In this document: piece after piece, positions 32,871-39,752 of the stretch
Position numbering within the stretch: position 1 is the first letter of the stretch
How the letters are laid out: every line of letters starts with the position of its first letter
DNA from: Marinobacter sp. ATCH36
Lineage (GTDB): Bacteria > Pseudomonadota > Gammaproteobacteria > Pseudomonadales > Oleiphilaceae
Length of the DNA: 40,829 nucleotides
Assembly: GCF_023555055.1 (NCBI RefSeq)
Contig: NZ_JAMJPL010000011.1
Location: 1-40,829, forward strand
Reading direction: 5' to 3'
Position numbers and translations under genes: made by a program
Notes under the pieces: model-generated
The model's input: the letters and a program-made list of their open reading frames with translations, nothing else
Told to the model about the DNA's origin: nothing
The model's database searches: none

Positions 32871-33131
32871 CTGAAAGGTGCAGAGAAAATAAATTGATGC
32901 TGGCCTGTTCTACCTGGATGACTGGGGTATCAGATAGATCCCCCGTTTATTGCCTAATAGGTTTGGTTCTGAACGATATGTTTTAGAGGAAAGAAAATGC
33001 TAAGAGTAGAGGTTCGAGAAAATTCATTGCCCATAATGAGAAGTGGTTAGCCTGGACTGGCTCGTGCTCTTGATATCGGGGTTGCCATTAGGACGTTTCA
33101 AAGAGTAATCGTTATGGAATTTGAGAGACCT
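32871..33131. other. Intergenic stretch with one possible leader peptide
   Basis: A frame at 32998-33051 (17 codons, MLRVEVRENSLPIMRSG) has AGAGGAAAG in front of its ATG and could be translated, or be the start of a lost gene. Nothing else is supported. Confidence 0.25.
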
Positions 33132-33170
33132 GCTCTGCCGACAGCTCTGTGGCGTTTCTGTCGGCAGAGC
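33132..33170. repeat. Perfect 13-bp inverted repeat
   Basis: Arms GCTCTGCCGACAG (33132-33144) and CTGTCGGCAGAGC (33158-33170) around a 13-base loop. There is no T-run on either side. It lies 49 bp past the stop of the microprotein operon on the minus strand, so it may end or stabilise that transcript, or be a recombination or transfer site. Confidence 0.75.
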
Positions 33171-33218
33171 CAAGTTGGGACGGAGCTATTTGCAAGACCG
33201 GCGGTTTGAAGGATAATT

Positions 33219-33341
33219 TTAGCTAAAGTCGCCAGTTTGCAACCCCTTGAGAATCTGAAGAGCCTGCTCACAGCCTTCAGGAGTGACAGTTGACTTGGAA
33301 CTTCCCCTCCACGCCTTAATTGGACTTTCTAACCATTTCAT
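33219..33341 (-). CDS. 40-residue microprotein
   Basis: ATG at 33341 with GAGGATAGG in front; the protein starts MKWLESPIKAWRGSSKSTVT and ends in an amphipathic helix QALQILKGLQTGDFS. It starts 3 bp after the stop of the 26-residue gene, so the two form a small operon. I do not recognise the family. The good ribosome-binding site and tight spacing argue that it is real. Confidence 0.5.
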   Translation of the reverse strand: MKWLESPIKAWRGSSKSTVTPEGCEQALQILKGLQTGDFS

Positions 33342-33344
33342 GGC

Positions 33345-33425
33345 CTATCCTCGAGATTTAAACACAGCCTTAGCCATCAGCAGAGCACTTATCGGCGTTC
33401 GTTGAGGATCTTTAAAATTACTCAT
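33345..33425 (-). CDS. 26-residue microprotein
   Basis: ATG at 33425, reading MSNFKDPQRTPISALLMAKA then VFKSRG and a stop. Its start codon lies inside a cluster of ACTC boxes (33420-33447) like those bound by ParG, so ParG could regulate it. It has no clear ribosome-binding site of its own and may be a leader peptide for the 40-residue gene. Confidence 0.4.
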   Translation of the reverse strand: MSNFKDPQRTPISALLMAKAVFKSRG

Positions 33426-33447
33426 TTACTCATACTCTCAATTGAGT
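33420..33447. promoter_or_regulatory. ACTC boxes upstream of the microprotein operon
   Basis: ACTC at 33420, 33428 and 33434, and inverted GAGT at 33444. The first two are 8 bp apart, the same register as the array at 36378. They overlap the start of the 26-residue frame. Confidence 0.5.
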
Positions 33448-33494
33448 GATTTCGCATTAATGATAACTTGGGCAGCTCAAGTCACCTTGATAGG

Positions 33495-33767
33495 TCATCG
33501 AAGCAGTACAGGCCACCCACAGAGTGCCAGAATGTTCGTACACGCTTTGTGCATTGGGTTTTTGGTAATCAGCCCGGAATAGCCGAATTCGGCTTCCAGC
33601 TTAGCCTGCATAGCCGTTTCGACAGCTGCAAGGTAGCGCATTGGCTTCTGGCAGTCGTGGTGCCCGATGAGAACAGGCGCATCGAGCCCATGACGTAGGT
33701 GAGTGTTGTCCCAGGCAAGAGCTGCTCCTGGACAATCAATATCAAAGATTAACCAACTTCTAAGTCA
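33495..33767 (-). pseudogene. Replicase-family (ColE2/RepA-type) initiator fragment
   Basis: On the minus strand a frame reads SWLIFDIDCPGAALAWDNTH and, after an evident internal deletion, GLDAPVLIGHHDCQKPMRYL, AAVETAMQAKLEAEFGYSGL and ITKNPMHK. These are the hallmark segments of the Replicase family (consensus like LVFDIDRPGAALAW, APVL, LRYLAAVE, GLITKNP). It ends in a short unrelated tail at TGA 33495. Neither the N-terminal part nor the C-terminal primase-like region is present. It is a fossil of a second kind of replicon. Confidence 0.8.
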
Positions 33768-34180
33768 TGGAGGATTAGCTTGTATATACCCCATACGGCT
33801 CGTTGTAGTACTGGGACAAATTATCAGCCCTGCCGTAAGGTCGTTAGAGCAATAAGGCTTTGAAGGCAGCCTGGATTGAAAAGATTGAGTTGGTCGGTTA
33901 ACTCAGTCCTCTCTTTACTTAGAACCCACGTGAGAGATTGCCGCCTTGATAACCGCGGGTTTTGTTTTTGAGCTTACCAAGCATCTTTCCTTTTTTTTGC
34001 AGTAAAGGCGTGCTTTTCCGCTACTTTGACGTTCAAAATTATTTTCCGTTTTTTTCTGTTCGCAAGTTCTCAAAGATAGAAGAAATTATTTTCTTTTTAA
34101 TCCTTTTATAACCTTTAAAGCCTTTACTACCTTTTCGTCTCTGTAAAAACCAATAAAAACAATATTCTACGGTTCTATAT
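33768..34180. other. AT-rich stretch upstream of the iterons
   Basis: 413 bp without a supportable gene. The right half (33980-34180) is increasingly AT-rich with runs of A and T, as expected for the melting region of an iteron origin. Rep-type replicons usually carry DnaA boxes here; I saw none that match well. Confidence 0.45.
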
Positions 34181-34286
34181 ACGGACATAAACAGGGTGAT
34201 ATGCAGACAGAAACAGGGTGAAAAACGGACAAATTCGGGGTGGGACGCGGACATAAACAGGGTCTTTAAACGGACAGAAACAGGGT
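34181..34286 (+). repeat. Five iterons, replication origin
   Basis: Five 17-bp repeats, consensus ACGGACATAAACAGGGT, start at 34181, 34203, 34225, 34247 and 34270, that is at 22-23 bp steps (two helical turns). The third is most diverged (AAATTCGGGGT). They end 40 bp before the rep gene. The arrangement is typical of oriV sites bound by Rep_3 initiators. Confidence 0.9.
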
Positions 34287-34326
34287 ATATACTGACAAAA
34301 ATATACTTGTCTGTATAAGGTTGATA

Positions 34327-35145
34327 ATGAGCAAAGGATTGGTTGTAAAGTCTAACGCAGTTATCGAAGCAAGCTACAGGCTCTCGGTGATGGAGCAGCG
34401 CGTTATCTTGGCTGCCATTTCACAGATACGTCGAGACCAGGTTGTCAGCGACGATGTGATGTACGAGCTCAATGTAAACACGCTCCGGGAGCTCTCTGGA
34501 ACTAAATCTAAAGCTATCTATACAGACCTGAAAGAAGCAGTGAATCATCTGTATGAACGCTCTATCGTCATAGAAAAGCCACCTAATGGTCGTGAAGGCT
34601 CGACTAAGAAACTGAAAACTCGATGGATCCAGTCTGCTATTTATTCAGATGATGAGGGAATCATCAAGCTCCGGTTTTCAAAGGACATCATCCCCTACCT
34701 CAACCAATTGAATTCCCATTTTACTAGCTATGCACTAGCTGAGGTCATTCAGCTCACTAGCGCCCATGCCTACCGTCTATACGAGCTCCTGATCCAGTAT
34801 CGAGAGTTTGGAAAGCGCAACATAGCGATTGAGGATCTAAGGCGCTGGTTAGATTTGGGGGATAAATATGGAGCTCTTTACGATCTGAAAAAGCGTGTAA
34901 TCGATCCTGCCGTACGCCAAATCAATGAGAAAACGCCCTATCAAGTCAAATACGCTCAGACAAAGTCCGGGAGGTCGATCACAAACCTGGTTTTCACGTT
35001 CCAGAAAAAAGATTCTGCTGGTGATTCAGAGGTTAAAAGAAACCGATATACTCAGGCTGACCTGAATAAGAATCCGAGTTTAGCTCGGCCCGGCGAGACG
35101 TACGAGATGGCGTTGAGCCGACTGAATCGAAGGTCGGTTGCTTAA
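34327..35145 (+). CDS. rep: Rep_3 family replication initiator
   Basis: 272 residues from ATG 34327; a TTG six bases earlier is less likely. It shows the two winged-helix domains of RepB/RepE/Pi-type initiators: SYRLSVMEQRVILAAISQIR, SAIYSDDEGIIKLRFSKDII, FTSYALAEVIQLTSAHAYRL then YELLIQYREFGKR, and VIDPAVRQINEKTPYQVKYA. It binds the iterons just upstream to open the origin and likely represses itself. Two more iteron copies in opposite orientation follow the gene at 35173-35275. It is the only intact initiator of this type on the plasmid. Confidence 0.95.
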   Translation: MSKGLVVKSNAVIEASYRLSVMEQRVILAAISQIRRDQVVSDDVMYELNVNTLRELSGTKSKAIYTDLKEAVNHLYERSIVIEKPPNGREGSTKKLKTRWIQSAIYSDDEGIIKLRFSKDIIPYLNQLNSHFTSYALAEVIQLTSAHAYRLYELLIQYREFGKRNIAIEDLRRWLDLGDKYGALYDLKKRVIDPAVRQINEKTPYQVKYAQTKSGRSITNLVFTFQKKDSAGDSEVKRNRYTQADLNKNPSLARPGETYEMALSRLNRRSVA

Positions 35146-35172
35146 GCTTTTTTTTCCTCGTCTGAGTAATAC

Positions 35173-35275
35173 ACGGACAAAAACAGGGTTAGGCGGCTAA
35201 AAGCCGGTTTTGTGAAAAAAATAGTGCCCGCACATCCAAGAACTCAAAAAACCGGCCAACCCTGTTTTTGTCCGT
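35173..35275. repeat. Inverted pair of iterons with an inner dyad, downstream of rep
   Basis: One iteron copy at 35173-35189 (plus orientation) and one at 35259-35275 (minus orientation) match perfectly as inverted repeats (ACGGACAAAAACAGGGT). Inside lies a second dyad, GCCGGTTTT near 35212 and AAAACCGGC near 35250. The outer copies match the iteron consensus better than some origin copies. Confidence 0.85.
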
Positions 35276-35293
35276 ATAAGCGTTCTCCTATTT

Positions 35294-35344
35294 ACTCAAA
35301 TAATTTCTGAGTATAAGCTCAATTACTCAATTACTCATTTGAGG
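35294..35344. promoter_or_regulatory. ACTC-box operator of parF-parG
   Basis: ACTC at 35294, 35325 and 35333, with inverted GAGT at 35309 and GAGG at 35341. The boxes at 35325, 35333 and 35341 are in 8-bp register with AT-rich 4-bp spacers. ParG of plasmid TP228 recognises ACTC tetramers with such spacers at its operator, so autoregulation by the ParG encoded here is expected. Confidence 0.7.
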
Positions 35345-35351
35345 TTCTGAG

Positions 35352-35984
35352 ATGCCAACTATCGCTGTATTGAACCAGAAAGGTGGCTCAGGCAAGACCA
35401 CCATTGCTATTAACCTGGCGCACTCGCTCCAGCTTGAAGGCCATAAAGTTCTGCTCGTTGACTCGGATCCCCAGGGTTCTGCGAGAGATTGGAATGAGGA
35501 GAATGAGGGCGGGGTCATTCCTGTTGTAGGTCTCGACCGTGAGACACTGCCGAAAGACCTGGCTGCTATATCGTCCGGGTACGACTATGTGGTGATCGAT
35601 GGCGCTCCCCAAATTGCCCGCCTAGCGGCTGCAGCTGTGAAAGCCGCTGATATGGTCATCATCCCTTGCCAACCCTCTCCTTATGATATCTGGGCTGCCG
35701 CAGATCTCGTTGATGTGATCAAGGCACGTCAGGATGTTACCGACGGCAAGCCTAAAGCAGCCTTTGTAGTCAGCCGTGCCATCAAAAATACGAAGCTTGG
35801 TAAAGAAATCCTGGATGCCCTGGATGGCTATGATCTGCCTGTATTCAAATCTTCGACGACACAGCGGGTCGCCTACCCAACGACAGCGGCTGAAGGGAAA
35901 ACCGTTTTCATTGAGTCAGGAAGTGAGGCAGCTAGAGAAATTATGGCAATCCGCGATGAGATAAAGGAGTGTCTCAATGCTTAA
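35352..35984 (+). CDS. parF: ParF-type partition ATPase (ParA family Ib)
   Basis: 210 residues. The deviant Walker A is KGGSGKTT (10-17, with both Lys), followed by LLVDSDPQGSARDW and VVIDGAPQIA (Walker A' and B). It lacks the N-terminal DNA-binding domain of type Ia ParA proteins, which places it with ParF of TP228 and similar. It moves plasmid copies over the nucleoid with ParG. It overlaps parG by 8 bp. Confidence 0.93.
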   Translation: MPTIAVLNQKGGSGKTTIAINLAHSLQLEGHKVLLVDSDPQGSARDWNEENEGGVIPVVGLDRETLPKDLAAISSGYDYVVIDGAPQIARLAAAAVKAADMVIIPCQPSPYDIWAAADLVDVIKARQDVTDGKPKAAFVVSRAIKNTKLGKEILDALDGYDLPVFKSSTTQRVAYPTTAAEGKTVFIESGSEAAREIMAIRDEIKECLNA

Positions 35985-36183
35985 GCCAAAAACTCGCCGG
36001 GATCGAGAGGACAGCCAAGGCAAAACAGCTGCCATTGATGATGTGCGTAAAGAGCCGGCAAAGCGCCTGAATGCTAACGTTCCCGCATCTGTTTACCACG
36101 AGCTTCAGGTGAAAGCAGCGCAAGAAGGTCGAAAAATTAACGACTTAGTGAATCAATGGGTAAATGAGTATTTGAGTAAATAG
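35977..36183 (+). CDS. parG: ParG-type centromere-binding protein
   Basis: 68 residues from ATG 35977 behind AAGGAGTG. A flexible basic N-terminus (about 1-30, where ParG proteins carry an arginine finger that stimulates ParF) precedes a ribbon-helix-helix fold: KRLNANVPASVYHELQVKAA then GRKINDLVNQWVNEYL. It should bind the ACTC boxes upstream of parF and the array at 36378-36425. Its own last codons contain two inverted boxes (GAGT). Confidence 0.88.
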   Translation: MLKPKTRRDREDSQGKTAAIDDVRKEPAKRLNANVPASVYHELQVKAAQEGRKINDLVNQWVNEYLSK

Positions 36184-36377
36184 GTGAATGATTAAATTAT
36201 ATTGTTAGAAATTCTGTATGAATTTAGGTTTAAGCGCCTTGAAGAGAACGATCGCTAGATCTCAGTTTGAGTGGGCCAGGCTAATCAGTTTATTTCAGTC
36301 AACTCCGCTGGGACTCAGTCAGGATTGTATAAATTCAAGCAGAATCCGAAACGACCAGGCCGTTATCCGACCAAAAC

Positions 36378-36425
36378 ACTCAAAAACTCATATACTCTTT
36401 TACTCTTTTACTCATATACTCAAAA
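36378..36425. repeat. Six 8-bp ACTC repeats, likely plasmid centromere
   Basis: ACTC occurs six times in exact 8-bp register (36378, 36386, 36394, 36402, 36410, 36418). The four-base spacers run AAAA, ATAT, TTTT, TTTT, ATAT, AAAA, a mirror order. ParG-type proteins bind ACTC tetramers with AT-rich 4-bp spacers at their centromere. In TP228 that site lies upstream of parF; here the densest array is downstream of parG. Confidence 0.85.
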
Positions 36426-36508
36426 ATATATTAACACTTTATGGCTAACGGTCACTTTTTAGTAACGAACATCTGACCAAACGCAGTGATCTTGCCAATG
36501 TCCATAAC

Positions 36509-36538
36509 TTGACGGTATCTCATTTGAGATACAATATA
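36509..36538 (+). promoter_or_regulatory. Promoter/operator of toxin-antitoxin copy 1
   Basis: TTGACG at 36509-36514 is followed by the palindrome GTATCTCATTTGAGATAC (36515-36532) and a -10-like CAATAT. The dyad fills the promoter spacer, so the antitoxin would block RNA polymerase by binding it. Confidence 0.65.
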
Positions 36539-36568
36539 GAGTCATACATGGCAATCGGAGAATTAATC

Positions 36569-36859
36569 ATGGCTCATACTTCCATGTTGCACGTTCGTGT
36601 GGACGACAAGTTGAAGGCTGATGCGGCAGAAAAGCTCGCCGGCTTTGGCCTGACGGTGTCAGATGCTGTCCGCATCCTTCTAACCCGCGTAACCAAAGAG
36701 GGCGGATTACCTATTGGGTTAACTGCTGATCCGGAAGCCCATGACGCCTGGTTCCGCAACAAAGTGAAAGAGGCGTTGGCTGACACGAGACCTACGGTTC
36801 CTCATCAACAGGTAATGGATGAGGCGCAAGCGTTAATCGACAGGAAGCGTCGTGCCTGA
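36569..36859 (+). CDS. RelB/DinJ-family antitoxin, copy 1
   Basis: 96 residues from ATG 36569 (GGAG eight bases before; an earlier ATG at 36548 is less likely). The ribbon-helix-helix part reads MLHVRVDDKLKADAAEKLAG then GLTVSDAVRILLTRV, and the C-terminal half (HQQVMDEAQALIDRKRR) should wrap the toxin. It neutralises the toxin and represses the operon. It overlaps the toxin gene by 8 bp. Confidence 0.9.
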   Translation: MAHTSMLHVRVDDKLKADAAEKLAGFGLTVSDAVRILLTRVTKEGGLPIGLTADPEAHDAWFRNKVKEALADTRPTVPHQQVMDEAQALIDRKRRA

Positions 36860-37136
36860 ATTAGAGTGGTTAGAACTGGCTCGTACCGATCTGTTAGGGA
36901 TTGTCGATTACATCTCTGATGATAACCCTGATGCAGCACAGCGCGTAAAAGATGACATTGAGTCGAAAGCTGGAAAGTTGCCGGAGTTTCCCAAAATAGG
37001 GCGACTTGGCCGGATTGAAGGAACCCGTGAACTCGTCGCCTGGTCGAACTATATCCTCGTGTACCAGGAGGATGCCTTGACGGTACGAATATTGCGCGTG
37101 TTACATGCTGCGCAGCAGTGGCCGCCAACCGATTAG
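36852..37136 (+). CDS. RelE/ParE-family toxin, copy 1
   Basis: 94 residues with a GTG start. It begins PELEWLELARTDLLGIVDYI and ends VRILRVLHAAQQWPP, as in ParE/RelE-superfamily toxins common on Tn3 transposons. Whether it targets gyrase (ParE) or mRNA (RelE) cannot be told. It differs from copy 2 at about six residues. Confidence 0.9.
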   Translation: MPELEWLELARTDLLGIVDYISDDNPDAAQRVKDDIESKAGKLPEFPKIGRLGRIEGTRELVAWSNYILVYQEDALTVRILRVLHAAQQWPPTD

Positions 37137-37181
37137 CAGAGCGTTTTGTCATTTTCAGGGGGCTTCGGGCCCCCTCTATTT

Positions 37182-37219
37182 CTTAGCGTGCGCTTTCGTA
37201 CGATTGGGCTCCACACCCC
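37182..37219 (-). repeat. Tn3-family 38-bp terminal inverted repeat, copy 1
   Basis: Read on the minus strand it starts GGGGTGTGGA and ends ACGCTAAG, exactly 38 bp, with the conserved Tn3-family ends. It closes toxin-antitoxin copy 1. No partner repeat was found on its left side. Confidence 0.85.
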
Positions 37220-37250
37220 AGCTCCCACCGTATTTGTGACGGCCTTAACG

Positions 37251-37278
37251 AAAAAAAACCGAACCTCGAAAGGCTCGG
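37251..37278 (-). terminator. Intrinsic terminator, minus direction
   Basis: On the minus strand CCGAGCC-TTTCGA-GGTTCGG (seven pairs, one of them G-U) is followed by eight T. It would stop leftward transcription from the region of the 37600-37857 gene before it reaches the toxin genes. Confidence 0.65.
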
Positions 37279-37599
37279 GTAAGCTGGAAAGTGACCCAGG
37301 AAACAAAACAACCAACCTAATGCTTGCCAGGATGGCAAGACTCTCAATGAGGATACCGGATATCAGGGGGAGTTCGAGCCTCAAAGACAAAAAGGCCGAA
37401 AAAGAAACCAGGAACTGAGAAAGCTGAAATCGCTGCTCAGTCTGCCGATTCATCAGACGCCATTACCCGAGGTGGGCAACTGGAGGGGCTACCAGGACGC
37501 GCGCACAAAGCCGGATTGATTGCCGCTGCACAGAGTGGTCGGAGACGAATTGCCGTTGTCCCATACCGGCACGCACGCAGACGTGTTCCAGGAATAGCC
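37279..37599. other. Stretch without a supported gene
   Basis: About 320 bp right of the terminator hairpin. Several overlapping open frames exist on both strands but none has a ribosome-binding site or recognisable motif. It may hold the decayed downstream part of the minus-strand operon. Confidence 0.4.
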
Positions 37600-37857
37600 T
37601 CAGCTTTGATACGCGGTTACCGCTCGAAACCCCACCGCCTGGCACGCGGAAAAAGCCGCATCGAGACTGTTGAAGATCCGCACCTGATCCGAGCCCTGGC
37701 GTTTGCGGTTCAGGTCCAGGGTGACTTTGACCCCGTTTCGCCGGCGAAACTGGCAGCACCAGCGCGGGGAAGGCCCCGGCTCCAGGGGCGCGGTGACGAT
37801 CTCGGCGCGGGTCAGATCCCCGGCCTCAAACAGCAGGCGTAGCTGATCCAGTCTCAT
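37600..37857 (-). CDS. Small conserved-looking plasmid protein of unknown function
   Basis: 85 residues from ATG 37857; the frame stays open to a TTG at 37899. It contains PRWCCQFRRRNGVKVTLDLN and RKRQGSDQVRIFNSLDAAFS then ACQAVGFRAV, which reads like a compact alpha/beta domain. I cannot name the family. The composition differs from shadow frames around it, so I believe it is real. Confidence 0.5.
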   Translation of the reverse strand: MRLDQLRLLFEAGDLTRAEIVTAPLEPGPSPRWCCQFRRRNGVKVTLDLNRKRQGSDQVRIFNSLDAAFSACQAVGFRAVTAYQS

Positions 37858-38261
37858 TGTGGGGTTTTGTCCCTGCAAATAGGCGATTTGAGCGGGCAAG
37901 GGTAGCGCAAAGGGCGGGTTTTGTCGGGCTGGTTTTCCCAGGTGCGGACCCTGGTTTTACATAACACCTGTTATTCGCAAGTATATAAAAGTCCGCTCGA
38001 AATCAATCAACCACTACATTCCATTGTTCCTCCTGACGTTGAAGAATCATCCATGCATCTGGGGTGCCGTCACTGGCGCCTGACATAGACATTGGGGTCA
38101 GACCCCACCACGGAGTTCCGGATGTCTTTTTTGTCACTGTTATTGGGTCGAACGTTGACGCTAGACTGGCTCCAGCATTCACAACGTCACGGCTTTTCAG
38201 AGCATCGGACCCGGGAATCCGAATACACCGGGAACGATCATGATCCGGGGGGGAGTCTTCA
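37858..38261. other. Intergenic region with two short palindromes
   Basis: 404 bp between divergent genes. ATAACACCTGTTAT (37961-37974) and TGGGGTCAGACCCCA (38093-38107) are perfect dyads. The second is a motif often seen near REP-type and transposase-linked sequences. No gene is supported. Confidence 0.45.
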
Positions 38262-38753
38262 ATGAGCAGGTTCGTACGCCATTTCCTTATCGTGTCCAGC
38301 TTTTATCTGCTGGGCTCCGCTGCCCCTGCCCAGCAGCTGAATACCAACACCGAACGCGTCGAATCGATGCCGGAGGATGAGCTGGAAATAGCCGGCGAAC
38401 CCTTCGATCTGGCCAGTGGTCTACAGCAGCAGTTGGGCGTTTCCCGTCAGGAGTCCGCCGGCGCAGTCGCCTCTTTACTCGGTTTCGGCAGAGGACAATT
38501 AAGCGCAGAAGATATGGCGTCAATTGAAAACATTTCGGACATCCGGAACCTGCTTCGAGACGGTGCAGCCGGCACTCGGGTTACCGCAATCGACTCATTG
38601 CAGGGCCTGCACCGTTCGTTTGAATCCACCGGCCTTAGCCGGTTGATCATTGAGCCGATGGCGGTAGTAATTCTCGATTTTCTCAAGGCCCAGGGCATCA
38701 ACCCGGAACTCCGAAACGATCTGGCCGCCCTCTGGTTTAACCGGATGGTCTGA
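38262..38753 (+). CDS. Exported DUF2780-like protein
   Basis: 163 residues with an N-terminal signal peptide (FLIVSSFYLLGSAAPAQQ, cleavage near residue 24). The mature part has SGLQQQLGVSRQESAGAVAS and LLGFGRGQLSAEDMASI, then LIIEPMAVVILDFLKAQGIN, matching the layout of DUF2780 (VcgC/VcgE-like) periplasmic proteins. Function unknown. It is unlike anything else on the plasmid and may have come with the neighbouring transposon debris. Confidence 0.65.
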   Translation: MSRFVRHFLIVSSFYLLGSAAPAQQLNTNTERVESMPEDELEIAGEPFDLASGLQQQLGVSRQESAGAVASLLGFGRGQLSAEDMASIENISDIRNLLRDGAAGTRVTAIDSLQGLHRSFESTGLSRLIIEPMAVVILDFLKAQGINPELRNDLAALWFNRMV

Positions 38754-38909
38754 CGTATGCACAAGTGCCGATACCAACGCTTAACAGTTCAGTCCCGGTT
38801 TCCGACATTTTTCCTCTGTACCTACCGCAACGCCACGTTCTGCGAGCCCTCGCCTCAAAGCCTCTATCCGACGGCGATTGACAAAGAAGTCAAAGAGGCC
38901 AATCTGGGA

Positions 38910-39157
38910 TTAGGAACGAACATCCAGACTTCTTTGATCCTCGCGAACAAGAACCTCAAGGTAATCCGGAAAATGAAACACGGCACTGAAATAGGTTATA
39001 TCCAGACAGCCAAATCGCGATTCGTTGAGCGAGGCACCCGGCATTTCCGCAGCCACTGACTTGATCGTCTCCCAGGAAGACTCATCCAGCGTAGTCTTCA
39101 ACTGAATAGGATCTACTTTATAGAGAAAAATGCTGGAGGTACTGGATGCGCAATTAA
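38910..39157 (-). pseudogene. Unknown gene, apparently cut by a Tn3-type end
   Basis: A minus-strand frame of about 80 codons with protein-like composition (KVDPIQLKTTLDESSWETIK, FGCLDITYFSAVFHFPDYLE). Its frame continues into the inverted repeat at 39158, so the true N-terminus was probably lost when the transposon end arrived. No family is recognised. Confidence 0.4.
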
Positions 39158-39195
39158 GGGGTTTGAAGTCCAACGGAACGAAAACGTACGCTAAG
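39158..39195 (+). repeat. Tn3-family 38-bp inverted repeat at the TnpA end
   Basis: Starts GGGGTTTGAA and ends ACGCTAAG, exactly 38 bp. It differs at only two positions from the repeat at 40364-40401 in inverted orientation. The TnpA stop codon lies inside it, the usual layout for the tnpA end of a Tn3-family transposon. Flanking 5-bp sequences (ATTAA and TTTGA) do not match, so no target duplication is visible. Confidence 0.9.
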
Positions 39196-39625
39196 GCCAT
39201 TCGTCCAACTCCGATGGCTGCTTCAACGGTCTTAGCTGGCCATTCAGCACCTGCTCTGCCAGGGTAAACGAGTAGTGGCCCAGCATGTTCACATGTTTAT
39301 GGCTGAGTGGCGACAATCTGGCTTCGTCTTCTTCTTTCGCGTCCTCGCCCTGTTGTCTCAGGTGATCCAGGGCGGCCTGCATGTAGATTGTGTTCCACAG
39401 CACCAGGGCGCTGGTCACCAAACCCAGCGCGCCAGGTTGATCTTTCTGGCCCTCCCGGTACCGTTTCCGAATTTCGCCACGTTGGCCCCGTGCGACCGCG
39501 TGACGGCTTTCCCTGCGATTCAACTGGGTCAGAATCCGGCGGCGGTAGTCTTCATCATCCACGTAGTTCAACAGGTACAGGGTTTTGTTAATCCGGCCCG
39601 CTTCTATGATAGCGTGTGCCAAGCT
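39191..39625 (-). pseudogene. tnpA: Tn3-family transposase TnpA, C-terminal remnant
   Basis: About 144 codons: AHAIIEAGRINKTLYLLNYV, RRILTQLNRRESRHAVARGQ, GEIRKRYREGQKDQPGALGL, VTSALVLWNTIYMQAALDHL and NMLGHYSFTLAEQVLNGQLR then PLKQ. This is the well conserved end of Tn3-type TnpA; some 850 residues are missing. The join to the toxin-antitoxin unit falls at about 39626-39634. The element can move only if a TnpA is supplied elsewhere. Confidence 0.9.
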
Positions 39626-39692
39626 GGAAGGGCTGTCACTTTTCAGTAACGAGCATCTGACCAAACGCAGTGATTTTGCCAATGTCCACAGC

Positions 39693-39722
39693 TTGACTGT
39701 ATCTCATTTGAGATACATAATA
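39693..39722 (+). promoter_or_regulatory. Promoter/operator of toxin-antitoxin copy 2
   Basis: TTGACT (39693-39698), then the same palindrome GTATCTCATTTGAGATAC (39699-39716) and CATAAT as -10, with 17-bp spacing. The dyad is identical in both copies, so the antitoxins should cross-regulate. Confidence 0.7.
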
Positions 39723-39752
39723 GAGTCATACATGACAATCGGAGAATTAATC

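Larger units (their letters stand above)
36451..37219 (+). repeat. Toxin-antitoxin unit copy 1 (direct repeat with 39634-40401)
   Basis: 769 bp that match 39634-40401 along their whole length with scattered base changes. The unit contains promoter, antitoxin, toxin and, at its right end, a 38-bp Tn3-type inverted repeat. Left of 36451 the similarity stops abruptly. Confidence 0.85.

Noticed and set aside
33468..33698. 76-codon plus-strand frame near the origin
   Set aside because: It lies opposite a readable Replicase-family fragment on the minus strand and has no features of its own.
36378..36425. The ACTC array as a CRISPR or microsatellite
   Set aside because: Repeat unit is only 8 bp with fixed ACTC cores next to parG; it fits a ParG centromere far better, and no cas genes exist.
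37251..37278. Hairpin as part of the Tn3 inverted repeat
   Set aside because: It starts 32 bp outside the 38-bp repeat and has an A/T8 run, so it is a terminator rather than a transposon end.
37961..37974. ATAACACCTGTTAT dyad as an integron attC core
   Set aside because: No matching R'/R'' pair, cassette or integrase gene is present around it.
38093..38107. TGGGGTCAGACCCCA palindrome as an operator
   Set aside because: This dyad is widespread near REP-type sequences and transposases, and no gene start lies at a suitable distance; kept only as a note.
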